Positions 11,066 to 21,065 of a stretch of 64,000 nucleotides of DNA are shown piece after piece (the first letter of the stretch is position 1; each line of letters begins with the position of its first letter). Origin of the DNA: CAVSRC01 sp963782045 (GTDB taxonomy: Bacteria > Pseudomonadota > Alphaproteobacteria > Rhizobiales > Kaistiaceae); the NCBI GenBank assembly GCA_963782045.1, contig CAWAIR010000006.1:310001-374000 (forward strand). The letters run 5' to 3'. Position numbers and translations under genes: made by a program. The notes under the pieces were generated by a model. It was not told the origin of the DNA. It ran no database searches and saw only the letters and a list, made by a program, of their open reading frames with translations.

Positions 11066-12586
11066 TTAGGGCAGGCCCCGGCCGGCCGGCGACGGTCCGC
11101 GTGGCTCCCAGGAGTGCAGCGCCCTCAGCGTCGGCGTCTTCTTGACCTGGTGCTCGTCCATGCGGCGCAAGAGCCGGTCGAGCACGCCGACGGCGGCGGC
11201 GACGTTGGGGCCCTTGTTGAGGAGCACGCATTCGGCCCGCGCCGCCATGGCGGCGTCGGTCATCTCGCCGCGCGAGGGCAGGCCCTTCTTGATCAGCTCC
11301 TCCAGCACCTGGGTCGCCCAGATGAGCGGCACATGGGCGGCTTCCGAAAGCCACATGATCTCTTCCTGCATTTCGGCGACGCGCTCGAAGCCCATCTCCA
11401 CGGCGAGATCGCCGCGCGCGATCATCACCGCGAAGGGCTGGCGGGCGGCGGCCGCGACGATGATCTCGGGCAGGTTGGCGACCGCCATCGGGGTCTCGAT
11501 CTTGCCGACCAGCACTATTCTCTGCCAGTCGGACCGGCGCGCCCTGAGCTCCGCCTGGAGGGAGGCGACGTGGGCGGCCGTCTGCACGAAGGAATGGCCG
11601 ATCATGTCGGCGTTGCGGACGATGAAATCGAGGTCCTGGCGGTCCTTGTCGGTCAGCGGATCGAGGCCGAGGTCGGTGTCGGGGAAGTTCAGCCCCTTCT
11701 CCGGCCGGAAACGGGCGCCGGAAAGCTTGCCGGTGCCGATGCGGAGCAGGAAACCGCCATAGGCCTCGGCAACGATGGTGCCGAGCAGCTCGCCGTCGTC
11801 GATCGACACCTGGTCGCCAACCGCGATGCGCTCCAAGACCTGCGGCAGCGTGCAGGTCGCCTGGAAGGGCACCTCGGCGACATCCGGTCGCAGCGCACGG
11901 GCGAGCAACACGGTGTCGCCGATCTGCAGGCGGGCGCGGTCGGGCGGGGTAAGCACTTCGCCGGTCCGCACCTTGGGGCCGCCAATATCCATGAGGACGG
12001 GCAAGCGGCGTCCGATCGCCGCTTCCGCGGCGCGGATATTGGCGACCATGCGCGTCCACTCCGCCTCGCCGTCGTGGGCGCAGTTGATGCGGAAGGTGTC
12101 GGCGCCGGCTCGGGCCAGCGCCTGGACGATCCCGGGATCGGCGGCGGCATCGGCGGCCAGCGTCACCATGATGCGCCCGATACGGCCGCGATGGCGCGGG
12201 CCGAAGCATTGCGCGGCGTTCTCGGCAAGGCGTGTCTCGCCGCGGAAGAACTGGCGCTCGGAGGGCGGCCGCGGGGCCTCCTGACCGGAGAGCGCGGCGA
12301 GCGCCACGGCGACGGCATCGAGCGAGGCGAGAACGCGGCCCTCAAGGCGGCCGAGCGAGGAGACGCCGAGCGCCATCAGCCGACGCTGGAGGGGGCGGAG
12401 ATCGCGGTGGCGGACGGCCAGATAGTGAGCGAAATTGAGCGCGCTTGCGGCAAAGACGCTGCGGGTGAGGCGCCCGCGCCAGCCCCGGTAGCGGGCGCGG
12501 CCTTCCCGCGCCACGGCGGCGCGTAGCGCCGTGACTTCGCGGAGAACGCTCGCTGCCCGGGCGCGGATATCGGTGTCTGCCGTCAT
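11066..12586 (-). CDS. Pyruvate kinase-like protein with N-terminal extension and no C-terminal domain
   Basis: Residues from about 137 onward match the pyruvate kinase barrel: RIMVTLAADAAADPG, ADTFRINCAHD, PVLMDIGGPKVRTGEV (ADP/metal region), KIETPMAVANL (catalytic Lys/Glu region) and ARGDLAVEMGFERV. The barrel ends near ATQVLEELIKKG, LPSRGEMTDAA and VLLNKGPN, where normal enzymes have MLSGETA. The usual C-terminal regulatory domain is absent. The first 137 residues are an arginine- and alanine-rich extension not found in classical enzymes. The ATG at 12586 follows GAGG at acceptable spacing. It probably catalyses phosphoenolpyruvate to pyruvate or a related reaction without normal allostery, but activity is not certain. 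Confidence 0.85.
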   Translation of the reverse strand: MTADTDIRARAASVLREVTALRAAVAREGRARYRGWRGRLTRSVFAASALNFAHYLAVRHRDLRPLQRRLMALGVSSLGRLEGRVLASLDAVAVALAALSGQEAPRPPSERQFFRGETRLAENAAQCFGPRHRGRIGRIMVTLAADAAADPGIVQALARAGADTFRINCAHDGEAEWTRMVANIRAAEAAIGRRLPVLMDIGGPKVRTGEVLTPPDRARLQIGDTVLLARALRPDVAEVPFQATCTLPQVLERIAVGDQVSIDDGELLGTIVAEAYGGFLLRIGTGKLSGARFRPEKGLNFPDTDLGLDPLTDKDRQDLDFIVRNADMIGHSFVQTAAHVASLQAELRARRSDWQRIVLVGKIETPMAVANLPEIIVAAAARQPFAVMIARGDLAVEMGFERVAEMQEEIMWLSEAAHVPLIWATQVLEELIKKGLPSRGEMTDAAMAARAECVLLNKGPNVAAAVGVLDRLLRRMDEHQVKKTPTLRALHSWEPRGPSPAGRGLP

Positions 12587-12696
12587 GTCAGGCCATCCTC
12601 GGCCTTCTGATAGGGCCGGTTGATGACGGTTCGTCATCCCGGGAACGCCCGAAACTAGGAGGGCGCGGGCCTGACACCTTTGATCCGCCGCAAGCC

Positions 12697-13338
12697 TCAG
12701 CAGGCGGGCTCGGTCACCCGGCGGAGCGTCAGATTGATGCGGCCGCCCTCCGGAAACCAGCCGGCAAGCAGCGTCGAAGTACCGGGATAGAGCCGGTCGA
12801 CGCCGTGGAAGGCGAGCCGCGAGGCACCCCCGAAGACGATGACGTCGCCGGAGGAGAGCTTCAGCGAGCGGGTCGGCCCGCCGCGGGCGGTTCCGCCGAT
12901 GCGGAAGCGGCAGGCATCGCCCAGCGAGATGGAGACGACCGGCGCAGCGAAATCATCCTCGTCGCGATCCTGGTGCAGCCCCATACGGGCGCCCGGCGCA
13001 TAGTAGTTGACGAGGCAGGCCTCGGGATCGTGCGGGTAGCCGGCCAGCGCCCGCCAGAGGGCGAGGACTGGCTCCGGCAGCGGCGGCCAGGGGCGGCCGG
13101 TCTCAGGATGGGTCGCCTGGTAGCGGTAGCCGCCGTCGCGGTCAGAGACCCAGCCGAGCGCCCCGAGATTGGTCATGCGCACGGAGAACGGCTTGCCGGT
13201 CCGCGGCATGGCCGGCGTGAAGAACGGCGCTTCGGCGGCGGCAGCCCTGAGGCGACTGATGAGCGCGGCCTGCGCATCGCGGTCGAGATAGTCCGGCCAG
13301 TAGTGGCAGCCCGGCTGGATCGCGACCGGTTCGGCCAA
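12697..13338 (-). CDS. alkB: AlkB-family DNA/RNA repair dioxygenase
   Basis: A 2-oxoglutarate/Fe(II) dioxygenase that oxidatively removes alkyl groups such as 1-methyladenine and 3-methylcytosine from nucleic acids. Iron ligands are visible as H-x-D in MGLHQDRDEDDF (near residue 118) and a distal His in AFHGVDRL (near residue 178). The 2-oxoglutarate Arg is in RINLTLRRV near the C-terminus. SGDVIVFGG is the usual turn. 213 residues matches E. coli AlkB. It is transcribed away from dnaK, and the 239 bases between them carry the dnaK promoter. Confidence 0.94.
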   Translation of the reverse strand: MAEPVAIQPGCHYWPDYLDRDAQAALISRLRAAAAEAPFFTPAMPRTGKPFSVRMTNLGALGWVSDRDGGYRYQATHPETGRPWPPLPEPVLALWRALAGYPHDPEACLVNYYAPGARMGLHQDRDEDDFAAPVVSISLGDACRFRIGGTARGGPTRSLKLSSGDVIVFGGASRLAFHGVDRLYPGTSTLLAGWFPEGGRINLTLRRVTEPAC

Positions 13339-13411
13339 TAGCGCTTCCTCCTTGGCTTCGGGGCGATTCCCAAGAACCAGGCGGGCCCGCTGGCGCCTTA
13401 TGAACGCAAGC

Positions 13412-13440
13412 CTTGCGGCCCTTTTGACCCCTTCTTATAT
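13412..13440 (+). promoter_or_regulatory. Heat-shock sigma-32-type promoter for dnaK
   Basis: CTTG at 13412-13415, an 18-base spacer, and CTTATAT at 13434-13440. This matches the alphaproteobacterial sigma-32 consensus (CTTG, 17-18 bases, CYTATNT). It lies about 138 bases before the dnaK ATG, leaving a leader of about 130 nt. No CIRCE inverted repeat (TTAGCACTC-N9-GAGTGCTAA) was seen, so control by RpoH rather than HrcA is suggested. Confidence 0.7.
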
Positions 13441-13577
13441 ACGGCCAGAACCCGCGTACCTCTCTCGATCTGCTCGACAGGGGCTGCGAATCACGTCAGG
13501 GGATCAAATTTCAAAAGACGGGGACCGGCCGGGGGCCTCACCGGACCTGCCTGGTCTGCCGCAAGGAGAGAACGGAC

Positions 13578-15488
<1,911 letters not shown>

Positions 15489-15511
15489 GCGCCGATCATC
15501 GGGCGCGCCCC

Positions 15512-16063
15512 ATGGACATCAGCCTTCGGCCGGCGCGGCCGGCGGATGCGGACGAGATGGCGACCTGGTTCGTGAACCTCATGGACCTGGCGATATGGGG
15601 CGGGCCCGGCGTCAGCTTTCCGCTGACCCGAGAGCAGCTTGCGGCGTGGATCGCCGAAGGGGCGAACCCCGCGCCGCGCACCTGCTTCACCGCCGTCGAG
15701 GCGGACGACCGGCCCTGGGGCCACGTCCAGTTCCTGCACGATCCGGTCCAGCGGTGGGCGCGGCTCGGCCGCTTCGGCATCGCGCCGGGGCGGCGCGGCA
15801 AGGGCCAGGGCCGGGCGCTGCTCGAGCATGCGATTGGCCATGCCTTCACCGAGCTTGCCGTCGACCATTTGGCACTGGCGGTGGTGGTGGGCAACGAGCG
15901 GGCGCACCGGCTCTATCTTTCCGCCGGCTTCCGCGAGGAAGGGCGCGGGCCGGGCGAGTGGACGGTTGCCGGCAAACCGTATGTGATGAACCTGATGGGG
16001 CTGATTCGCGGCGACTGGGAGAAGCGCGCGACCCGCCCCGCCGATGCAATGAAGGTGGCGTGA
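15512..16063 (+). CDS. GNAT-family N-acetyltransferase
   Basis: A 183-residue acetyl-CoA-dependent acetyltransferase. The N-terminus MDISLRPARPADADEMATW and the acetyl-CoA loop GIAPGRRGKGQGRALLEHA (R/Q-x-x-G-x-G/A) are typical, as is VVVGNERAHRLYLSAGF near the end. The substrate is unknown. It starts 23 bases after dnaK and its stop is followed by a single base and then the dnaJ GTG. It is therefore almost certainly co-transcribed with the chaperones. In most genomes dnaK and dnaJ are adjacent, so this is an insertion into that pair. Confidence 0.9.
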   Translation: MDISLRPARPADADEMATWFVNLMDLAIWGGPGVSFPLTREQLAAWIAEGANPAPRTCFTAVEADDRPWGHVQFLHDPVQRWARLGRFGIAPGRRGKGQGRALLEHAIGHAFTELAVDHLALAVVVGNERAHRLYLSAGFREEGRGPGEWTVAGKPYVMNLMGLIRGDWEKRATRPADAMKVA

Positions 16064-16064
16064 C

Positions 16065-17210
16065 GTGGCAACAGCCAAGGCCGACTATTACGAGGTGCTC
16101 GGCGTCGCCCGCACGGCGGACGACAAGACGCTGAAGAGCGCCTTCCGCAAGCTGGCCATGCAGTATCACCCGGACCGCAATCCGGGCGACGATACGGCCG
16201 AGATTAAATTCAAGGAAGTCAGCGCCGCCTACGAGTGCCTGAAGGACCCGCAGAAGCGGGCGGCCTATGACCGCTTCGGCCATGCTGCCTTCGAGAACGG
16301 CGGCGGCCCGGCCGGCTTCAACGGCGACTTCGCCGCCTCGATGTCCGACATCTTCGACAACATCTTCGGCTTCTCCGACATGATGGGCGGCGGCCGGCGC
16401 GGCCCCGGCCGCGGCGGGCGCGAAGCCGGCGCCGATCTCCGCTACAACATGGAGATCACGCTGGAAGAGGCCTATGCCGGCAAGACCGCCGAGATCGAAG
16501 TGCCGACAAAGGTCAGTTGCAAGACCTGCGCCGGCTCCGGCTCCAAGCCCGGCTCCAGCCCGAAGACCTGTCCCACCTGCGACGGCCATGGCCGCGTGCG
16601 CTCGGCGCAGGGCTTCTTCTCCATCGAGCGCACCTGCCCGACCTGCCAGGGCCGCGGCTCGGTCATCTCCGACCCATGCCCGGAGTGCCGCGGCGCCGGC
16701 CGCACGACCGAGGAGCGCAAGCTCAGCGTCAACATCCCTTCGGGCATCGAGGACGGCACCCGCATCCGGCTCGCTGGCGAAGGCGAAGCCGGCTTGCGCG
16801 GCGGGCCGTCGGGCGACCTCTACATCTTCCTGTCGATCAAGCCGCACGCCTTCTTCCAGCGTGACGGCGCCGACATCTTCTGCCGGGTGCCGGTATCGGT
16901 GACCACCGCCGCACTTGGCGGGGACTTCGAGGTGCCGACCATCGACGGCGGGCGGACGCGGGTGAAGGTGCCGGAGGGCACGCAGACCGGCAAGCAGTTC
17001 CGCCTCAAGGGCAAGGGCATGCCGGTGCTGCGTTCCGGCCGGGTCGGCGACATGTACATCCAGGTGGCAGTCGAGACGCCGCGCAACCTGACGCGGCGGC
17101 AGCGGGAGCTCCTCAAGGAGTTCGAGGACGTGTCCTCGGCAGACAACAATCCCGAGTCGACCGGCTTCTTCGCCCGCGTCCGCGACTTCCTCGAGGGCCT
17201 CGGCGGATGA
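16065..17210 (+). CDS. dnaJ: Chaperone DnaJ (Hsp40)
   Basis: The co-chaperone that delivers substrates to DnaK and stimulates its ATPase. The J-domain has the HPD signature in AMQYHPDRNPGDD. A glycine/phenylalanine region follows, then four CxxCxGxG zinc repeats (CKTCAGSG, CPTCDGHG, CPTCQGRG, CPECRGAG) and the C-terminal substrate domain. 381 residues is normal. The start is GTG at 16065, one base after the upstream GNAT stop, so translation is probably coupled. Confidence 0.98.
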   Translation: MATAKADYYEVLGVARTADDKTLKSAFRKLAMQYHPDRNPGDDTAEIKFKEVSAAYECLKDPQKRAAYDRFGHAAFENGGGPAGFNGDFAASMSDIFDNIFGFSDMMGGGRRGPGRGGREAGADLRYNMEITLEEAYAGKTAEIEVPTKVSCKTCAGSGSKPGSSPKTCPTCDGHGRVRSAQGFFSIERTCPTCQGRGSVISDPCPECRGAGRTTEERKLSVNIPSGIEDGTRIRLAGEGEAGLRGGPSGDLYIFLSIKPHAFFQRDGADIFCRVPVSVTTAALGGDFEVPTIDGGRTRVKVPEGTQTGKQFRLKGKGMPVLRSGRVGDMYIQVAVETPRNLTRRQRELLKEFEDVSSADNNPESTGFFARVRDFLEGLGG

Positions 17211-17231
17211 CGCCCGCCCTGCGGCACCGCC

Positions 17232-17789
17232 ATGGCTGACGCGCTCCGTTTCTTTCGCACCTGGCTCCGGAAGCCGATCCTCACCGGCGCTATCAGCCCA
17301 TCGGGCAGGGCGCTGGCGCGCGCCATGGCGCACCCGGTCGAAGCCGACAGCGACTGGCCGGTTCTCGAACTCGGCCCCGGCACCGGCCCGGTGACGGCGG
17401 CGCTGATCGGCCGCGGCGTTGCCGCCGAGCGCATCGTGGCGCTGGAATACAATCCGGAATTCTGTGCGCTGCTGGTCAAGCGCTTCCGCGGCCTCAACGT
17501 GGTGGAAGGCGACGCCTACGACCTCAATGCCAGCCTGCCGCCGGGACTCGCCGGCCCCTACGCGGCGGTGGTCTCCAGCCTGCCGCTCCTCAACAGCCCG
17601 CCGGAGGCGCGCGCCGCGCTCATCTCCGATGCGCTCGGCCGCGTGCTGCCCGGCGGTGGCTTCATCCAGTTCTCCTATGGCTTGCGCCCGCCGGTGCCGG
17701 CCATGGAAGGCCGCTTCACCGTCGAGCGGATCGCGGTGGTGCTCGCCAACCTGCCGCCGGCGCGCGTCTGGCTCTATCGCAGCGCCTGA
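17232..17789 (+). CDS. Class I SAM-dependent methyltransferase, phospholipid N-methyltransferase-like
   Basis: 185 residues with SAM motif I (VLELGPGTGPVTAAL) and a following acidic turn (IVALEYNPEFCALL, VVEGDAYDL). The N-terminus FFRTWLRKPILTGAISPSG is characteristic of the rhizobial PmtA-like family next to dnaJ. Members methylate phosphatidylethanolamine toward phosphatidylcholine, although some relatives are rRNA adenine dimethylase-like proteins with other substrates. Length and context support PmtA-like, but activity cannot be inferred with confidence. It starts 21 bases after dnaJ in the same operon. Confidence 0.82.
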   Translation: MADALRFFRTWLRKPILTGAISPSGRALARAMAHPVEADSDWPVLELGPGTGPVTAALIGRGVAAERIVALEYNPEFCALLVKRFRGLNVVEGDAYDLNASLPPGLAGPYAAVVSSLPLLNSPPEARAALISDALGRVLPGGGFIQFSYGLRPPVPAMEGRFTVERIAVVLANLPPARVWLYRSA

Positions 17790-17909
17790 GGCGCGCCGCG
17801 TCCGTAAAATTGCAAAAGGCCTATGTTTTAGCTTGCGGTTGCGCTGGCGCTGACGCTACCTCTGCCCTTGCTGGCGCGGTTGTGCCGGTTGAGGGGGTTC
17901 GGGGGAAAT

Positions 17910-18494
17910 TTGCCCAGCGTCTATTATTTCACGCATACGCAGATCCGGGTCGATCCGGCCATACCCGTAAGAGACTGGCACCTGTCCGACGAAGGGCGCG
18001 CCCGCGTTCTGCGCGCGGTCAACACGCCGTGGATGTCGCGGGTGACGCGCGTGATCGCATCGAGCGAATACCGGGCAATCGAGACCGCGCACATGTTCGC
18101 CGCGCGCCGCGGCCTTCCGGTCGACGTCCGCCCCGAGATCGACGACAGCGCTCGCCCGTTCGACGATTTCCTGTCGGTCGTCGATCTCGACAAGGCGGTC
18201 AGCGCCTTCTTTGCGCGGCCCGCGGAAAATGCCCGGCCGGGCTGGGAAGCCGCAGCGTATGCGCAGCGGCGGGTGGTCGCCGGCATCGACACGGTGCTTG
18301 CCGAGACGGCCGACGCGGGCGATCTGCTGATCATCGGCCACGGGCGCATCGGAACCCTGCTGCTCTGCGCCCTCGCCGGACTTCCCATCTCGCGCGAGCA
18401 TCTTCAGCCGACGCCGGGCGGCAACGTCTTCGCCTTCGACCGGGTGAGCCGCAAAGTGCTCTTCCGCTGGCGGATCGTGGTGCCGCCCCTATAA
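17910..18494 (+). CDS. Histidine phosphatase-family protein with altered RHG motif
   Basis: About 194 residues of the phosphoglycerate mutase/SixA-like fold. The usual N-terminal L-x-R-H-G is replaced by YYFTHTQ, which keeps the His but not the Arg. The other signatures remain: SSEYRAIETA (Arg) and LLIIGHGRIGTLL (second His). PVRDWHLSDEGRARV follows. No ATG is available. A TTG at 17910 behind GGGGGAA puts the catalytic His near residue 8, as in the family; a TTG at 17868 is the alternative. It probably hydrolyses a phosphomonoester, or has lost activity. Confidence 0.78.
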   Translation: MPSVYYFTHTQIRVDPAIPVRDWHLSDEGRARVLRAVNTPWMSRVTRVIASSEYRAIETAHMFAARRGLPVDVRPEIDDSARPFDDFLSVVDLDKAVSAFFARPAENARPGWEAAAYAQRRVVAGIDTVLAETADAGDLLIIGHGRIGTLLLCALAGLPISREHLQPTPGGNVFAFDRVSRKVLFRWRIVVPPL

Positions 18495-18532
18495 AGGGCC
18501 TCGGGCGCGGCCGCACGCGGAAGGCTTTCGAC

Positions 18533-19105
18533 ATGGCGACCAGGATTCTCGTCTTCGCCGGTTCGATCCGTTCGGGCGCACTTTCGGCGCGGCTGGCGGC
18601 GCTGGCGGCCAAGGAACTGGCGCTGGCCGATGCCGCCGTCACCCACATCTCGCTCGCCGACTATCCGCTGCCGCTGTTCGACGGCGACCTTGAGGCAGGA
18701 CAGGGCATCCCGGACAACGCCAGCAAGCTCGCCCGGTTGATCGCCGCCTCACAGGGCGTGTTCATCGCCACCCCGGAGTACAACCACTCGCTGCCGCCGC
18801 TTCTCAAGAACGCGATCGACTGGGTGAGCCGCCACCGCAACACCGGCTCGCTCAGCTACCGGCGTCGGGTCTATGCCGTCGGCAGCACGTCGGACGGGCC
18901 GATCGGCGGGGCGCGGGCGCTGGGCGACCTGCGCAAGGTGCTGATGACCGGGCTCGGCGCCATCATGCTGCCGGACAAGATCGAGATCTCGCGCGCCGAG
19001 GACGCCTTCGACGAATCCGGCGAACTGATCGATCCGGGGCGGGCGAAGCAACTGAAGACGCTGTGCCGCAACCTCACCGACTTTGCCTCGCGCCTTGCCG
19101 ACTGA
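18533..19105 (+). CDS. NADPH-dependent FMN reductase family flavoprotein
   Basis: A 190-residue flavodoxin-like quinone/FMN reductase. The phosphate-binding loop is FAGSIRSGALSARLA, and the flavin-binding segment is TPEYNHSLPPLLKNAIDWVS, both typical of the NAD(P)H:quinone or chromate/azo-reductase-like group. The length is normal. The ATG at 18533 lies 38 bases after the phosphatase gene, in the same direction. The physiological electron acceptor is unknown. Confidence 0.9.
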   Translation: MATRILVFAGSIRSGALSARLAALAAKELALADAAVTHISLADYPLPLFDGDLEAGQGIPDNASKLARLIAASQGVFIATPEYNHSLPPLLKNAIDWVSRHRNTGSLSYRRRVYAVGSTSDGPIGGARALGDLRKVLMTGLGAIMLPDKIEISRAEDAFDESGELIDPGRAKQLKTLCRNLTDFASRLAD

Positions 19106-19202
19106 GACGCCGGCTCAGCCGCGCCAAGCCGGCAACAGCCGTTTCCTCCAGCCGCAAAAGGCTTTAGCGTGAGCCGGCGGCGAGAAACGACATGGAGAGC
19201 CC

Positions 19203-19505
19203 ATGCCCAAGGGGTACTGGATCATGCGCGTCAATATCCACGATCAGGCGAGATACGACGCCTACCGCGCCGAAAACCTGGCGGCCATCCGCCGGTTCGG
19301 CGGGCGTTTCCTGGTGCGCGGCGGCACCTTCGAGAACCCGGAAGGCAAATCGAAGCCGCGCAACGTGGTGATCGAGTTCCCCGACTATCAGGCGGCGGTC
19401 GACTGCTACCATTCGCACGAGCACAACCAGGCCGTGGCCAAGCGCCGGGGCGGCGCCGACGTCGATTTCATCGTCATCGAGGGCTATGACGGCGAGCAGC
19501 CATAG
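19203..19505 (+). CDS. DUF1330 domain protein
   Basis: A 100-residue protein of the DUF1330 family (dimeric alpha-beta barrel fold). It starts MPKGYWIMRVNIHDQARYDAY, with FGGRFLVRGG in the middle, VVIEFPDYQAAVDCYHS and FIVIEGYDG at the end. All are family hallmarks. A GAGAG sequence precedes the ATG. Function is not established for the family. It lies 15 bases upstream of dapB and may share its transcript. Confidence 0.9.
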   Translation: MPKGYWIMRVNIHDQARYDAYRAENLAAIRRFGGRFLVRGGTFENPEGKSKPRNVVIEFPDYQAAVDCYHSHEHNQAVAKRRGGADVDFIVIEGYDGEQP

Positions 19506-19520
19506 GGAGGCTCATCGCAC

Positions 19521-20330
19521 ATGAGCGACATGAAGCTGGTCGTCGTCGGCGCCGCCGGCCGCATGGGCCGCACGCTGACGCGCATCGTCACCGAGACCGA
19601 GGGCGTCACGGTCACCGGCGCCGTCGACCGCGACGGCTTGCCCGAGATCGGCAAGGACGCCGGGCTCATCGCCGGCGTCGGCGAGCTCGGCGTACCGGTC
19701 ACCACCGACCCGCTGCCGCTCTTCGCCAAGGCCGAGGGCGTGCTCGACTTCACCGTGCCGGCAGCGACCGTCGCCTTCGCCGAGATCGCGGCGCAGGCGC
19801 GCATCGCCCACATCATCGGCACCACCGGCCTCTCGGCCGACGACGACGCCAAGATCGCCGCGGCCGCGCGCCATGCCGCGATCGTCAAGTCCGGCAACAT
19901 GAGTTTGGGCGTCAACCTGCTCATGGTGCTGGTGCGCCAGGCGGCGAAGGCACTCGACCCCGATTTCGACATTGAGGTGCTGGAGATGCACCACCGCGCC
20001 AAGGTGGATGCGCCGTCGGGCACGGCGCTGATGCTCGGCCACGCCGCGGCGGACGGGCGCGAGACCGCGCTGGAGGGCCACTCCGTGCGCGTCCGCGATG
20101 GCCATACGGGGCCGCGCAAGCGCGGCGACATCGGCTTCGCGACGCTGCGCGGCGGTTCGGTGGTGGGCGAGCACAGCGTGATCTTCGCCGGCACCGGCGA
20201 AACGCTGGAACTCACCCACAAGGCCAGCGACCGGGCGCTCTTTGCCCGCGGCGCCGTCAAGGCGGCGTTGTGGGCCCGCGACCGAAAGCCCGGTCTCTAC
20301 TCCATGGCCGATGTGCTGGGCTTGGGGTAG
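19521..20330 (+). CDS. dapB: 4-hydroxy-tetrahydrodipicolinate reductase
   Basis: Reduces hydroxy-tetrahydrodipicolinate with NAD(P)H in the lysine/diaminopimelate pathway needed for peptidoglycan. The nucleotide-binding motif is VVVGAAGRMGRTL. The catalytic segment EMHHRAKVDAPSGTALMLG contains the His pair and Lys. 269 residues is typical. AGGGAGG lies before the ATG; an in-frame ATG three codons later (19530) is possible. In rhizobia dapB is followed by gpmA, as here. Confidence 0.97.
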   Translation: MSDMKLVVVGAAGRMGRTLTRIVTETEGVTVTGAVDRDGLPEIGKDAGLIAGVGELGVPVTTDPLPLFAKAEGVLDFTVPAATVAFAEIAAQARIAHIIGTTGLSADDDAKIAAAARHAAIVKSGNMSLGVNLLMVLVRQAAKALDPDFDIEVLEMHHRAKVDAPSGTALMLGHAAADGRETALEGHSVRVRDGHTGPRKRGDIGFATLRGGSVVGEHSVIFAGTGETLELTHKASDRALFARGAVKAALWARDRKPGLYSMADVLGLG

Positions 20331-20407
20331 TATCCGCCCCACTTTCCCCCGAGCGGCCGGCCGCCTCCCCCGACCGGCGCCAGACTGAATAACCGAAGGA
20401 CAGAGAT

Positions 20408-21028
20408 ATGGACCGCCTGCTGGTGCTCGTCCGCCACGGACAGAGCGAATGGAACCTGAAAAACCTCTTCACCGGCTGGCATGACGCGGACCTTTCCGAG
20501 CAGGGCGTGGCCGAAGCCAAGACCGCCGGGCAGAAGATCAAGGCCAAGGGCTTCACCTTCGACCTCTGCTTCACCTCGGCGCTGATCCGCGCCCAGCGCA
20601 CGCTCGACCTGATGCTCGCCGAGATCGGCCAGACCGGCCTTCCGATCACGCGCGACCAGGCGCTCAACGAGCGCGACTACGGCGATCTGGTCGGGCTCAA
20701 CAAGGACGACGCGCGCAAGAAGTGGGGCGAGGAGCAGGTGCACGTCTGGCGGCGCTCCTATGCCGTGGCGCCTCCCGGCGGCAAGTCGCTGCGCGACACC
20801 GGCGCCCGCGTATGGCCCTACTACATCAACAGGATCCAGCCGCATGTTCTGCGCGGCGAGAAGGTTCTGGTCTCCGCCCACGGCAACTCGCTGCGCGCGC
20901 TGATCATGGCGCTCGACGGGCTCACCCCGGACGAGGTGGTGAAGCTGGAGCTGGCGACCGGCGTGCCGGTGATCTACCGGCTCAATGCCGACTCGACCGT
21001 CGCCTCGAAGGAAATCCTCGCCGGCTGA
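20408..21028 (+). CDS. gpmA: 2,3-bisphosphoglycerate-dependent phosphoglycerate mutase
   Basis: Interconverts 3- and 2-phosphoglycerate in glycolysis and gluconeogenesis. It begins MDRLLVLVRHGQSEWN with the phosphorylated His in RHG, then LFTGWHDADLSEQG, ALNERDYGDLVGLNKDD and SAHGNSLRALIM with the second catalytic His. The form is 206 residues, the short alphaproteobacterial version rather than the 250-residue enteric one. AAGGA precedes the ATG. It is the last gene of the rightward block and converges on the MarR-GNAT gene. Confidence 0.96.
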   Translation: MDRLLVLVRHGQSEWNLKNLFTGWHDADLSEQGVAEAKTAGQKIKAKGFTFDLCFTSALIRAQRTLDLMLAEIGQTGLPITRDQALNERDYGDLVGLNKDDARKKWGEEQVHVWRRSYAVAPPGGKSLRDTGARVWPYYINRIQPHVLRGEKVLVSAHGNSLRALIMALDGLTPDEVVKLELATGVPVIYRLNADSTVASKEILAG

Positions 21029-21040
21029 CCTTGGCGCCGG

Positions 21041-21065
21041 GCTGTAGCTCCGGGAGCCCTACAGC
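21041..21065. terminator. Inverted repeat between convergent genes, terminator candidate
   Basis: GCTGTAG at 21041-21047 and CTACAGC at 21059-21065 are perfect complements. An inner CTCC/GGAG can extend the stem with a small bulge. It lies 13 bases after the gpmA stop and overlaps the last codon and stop of the convergent MarR-GNAT gene. There is no T-run, so it may act as a weak bidirectional or Rho-assisted terminator. Confidence 0.4.
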
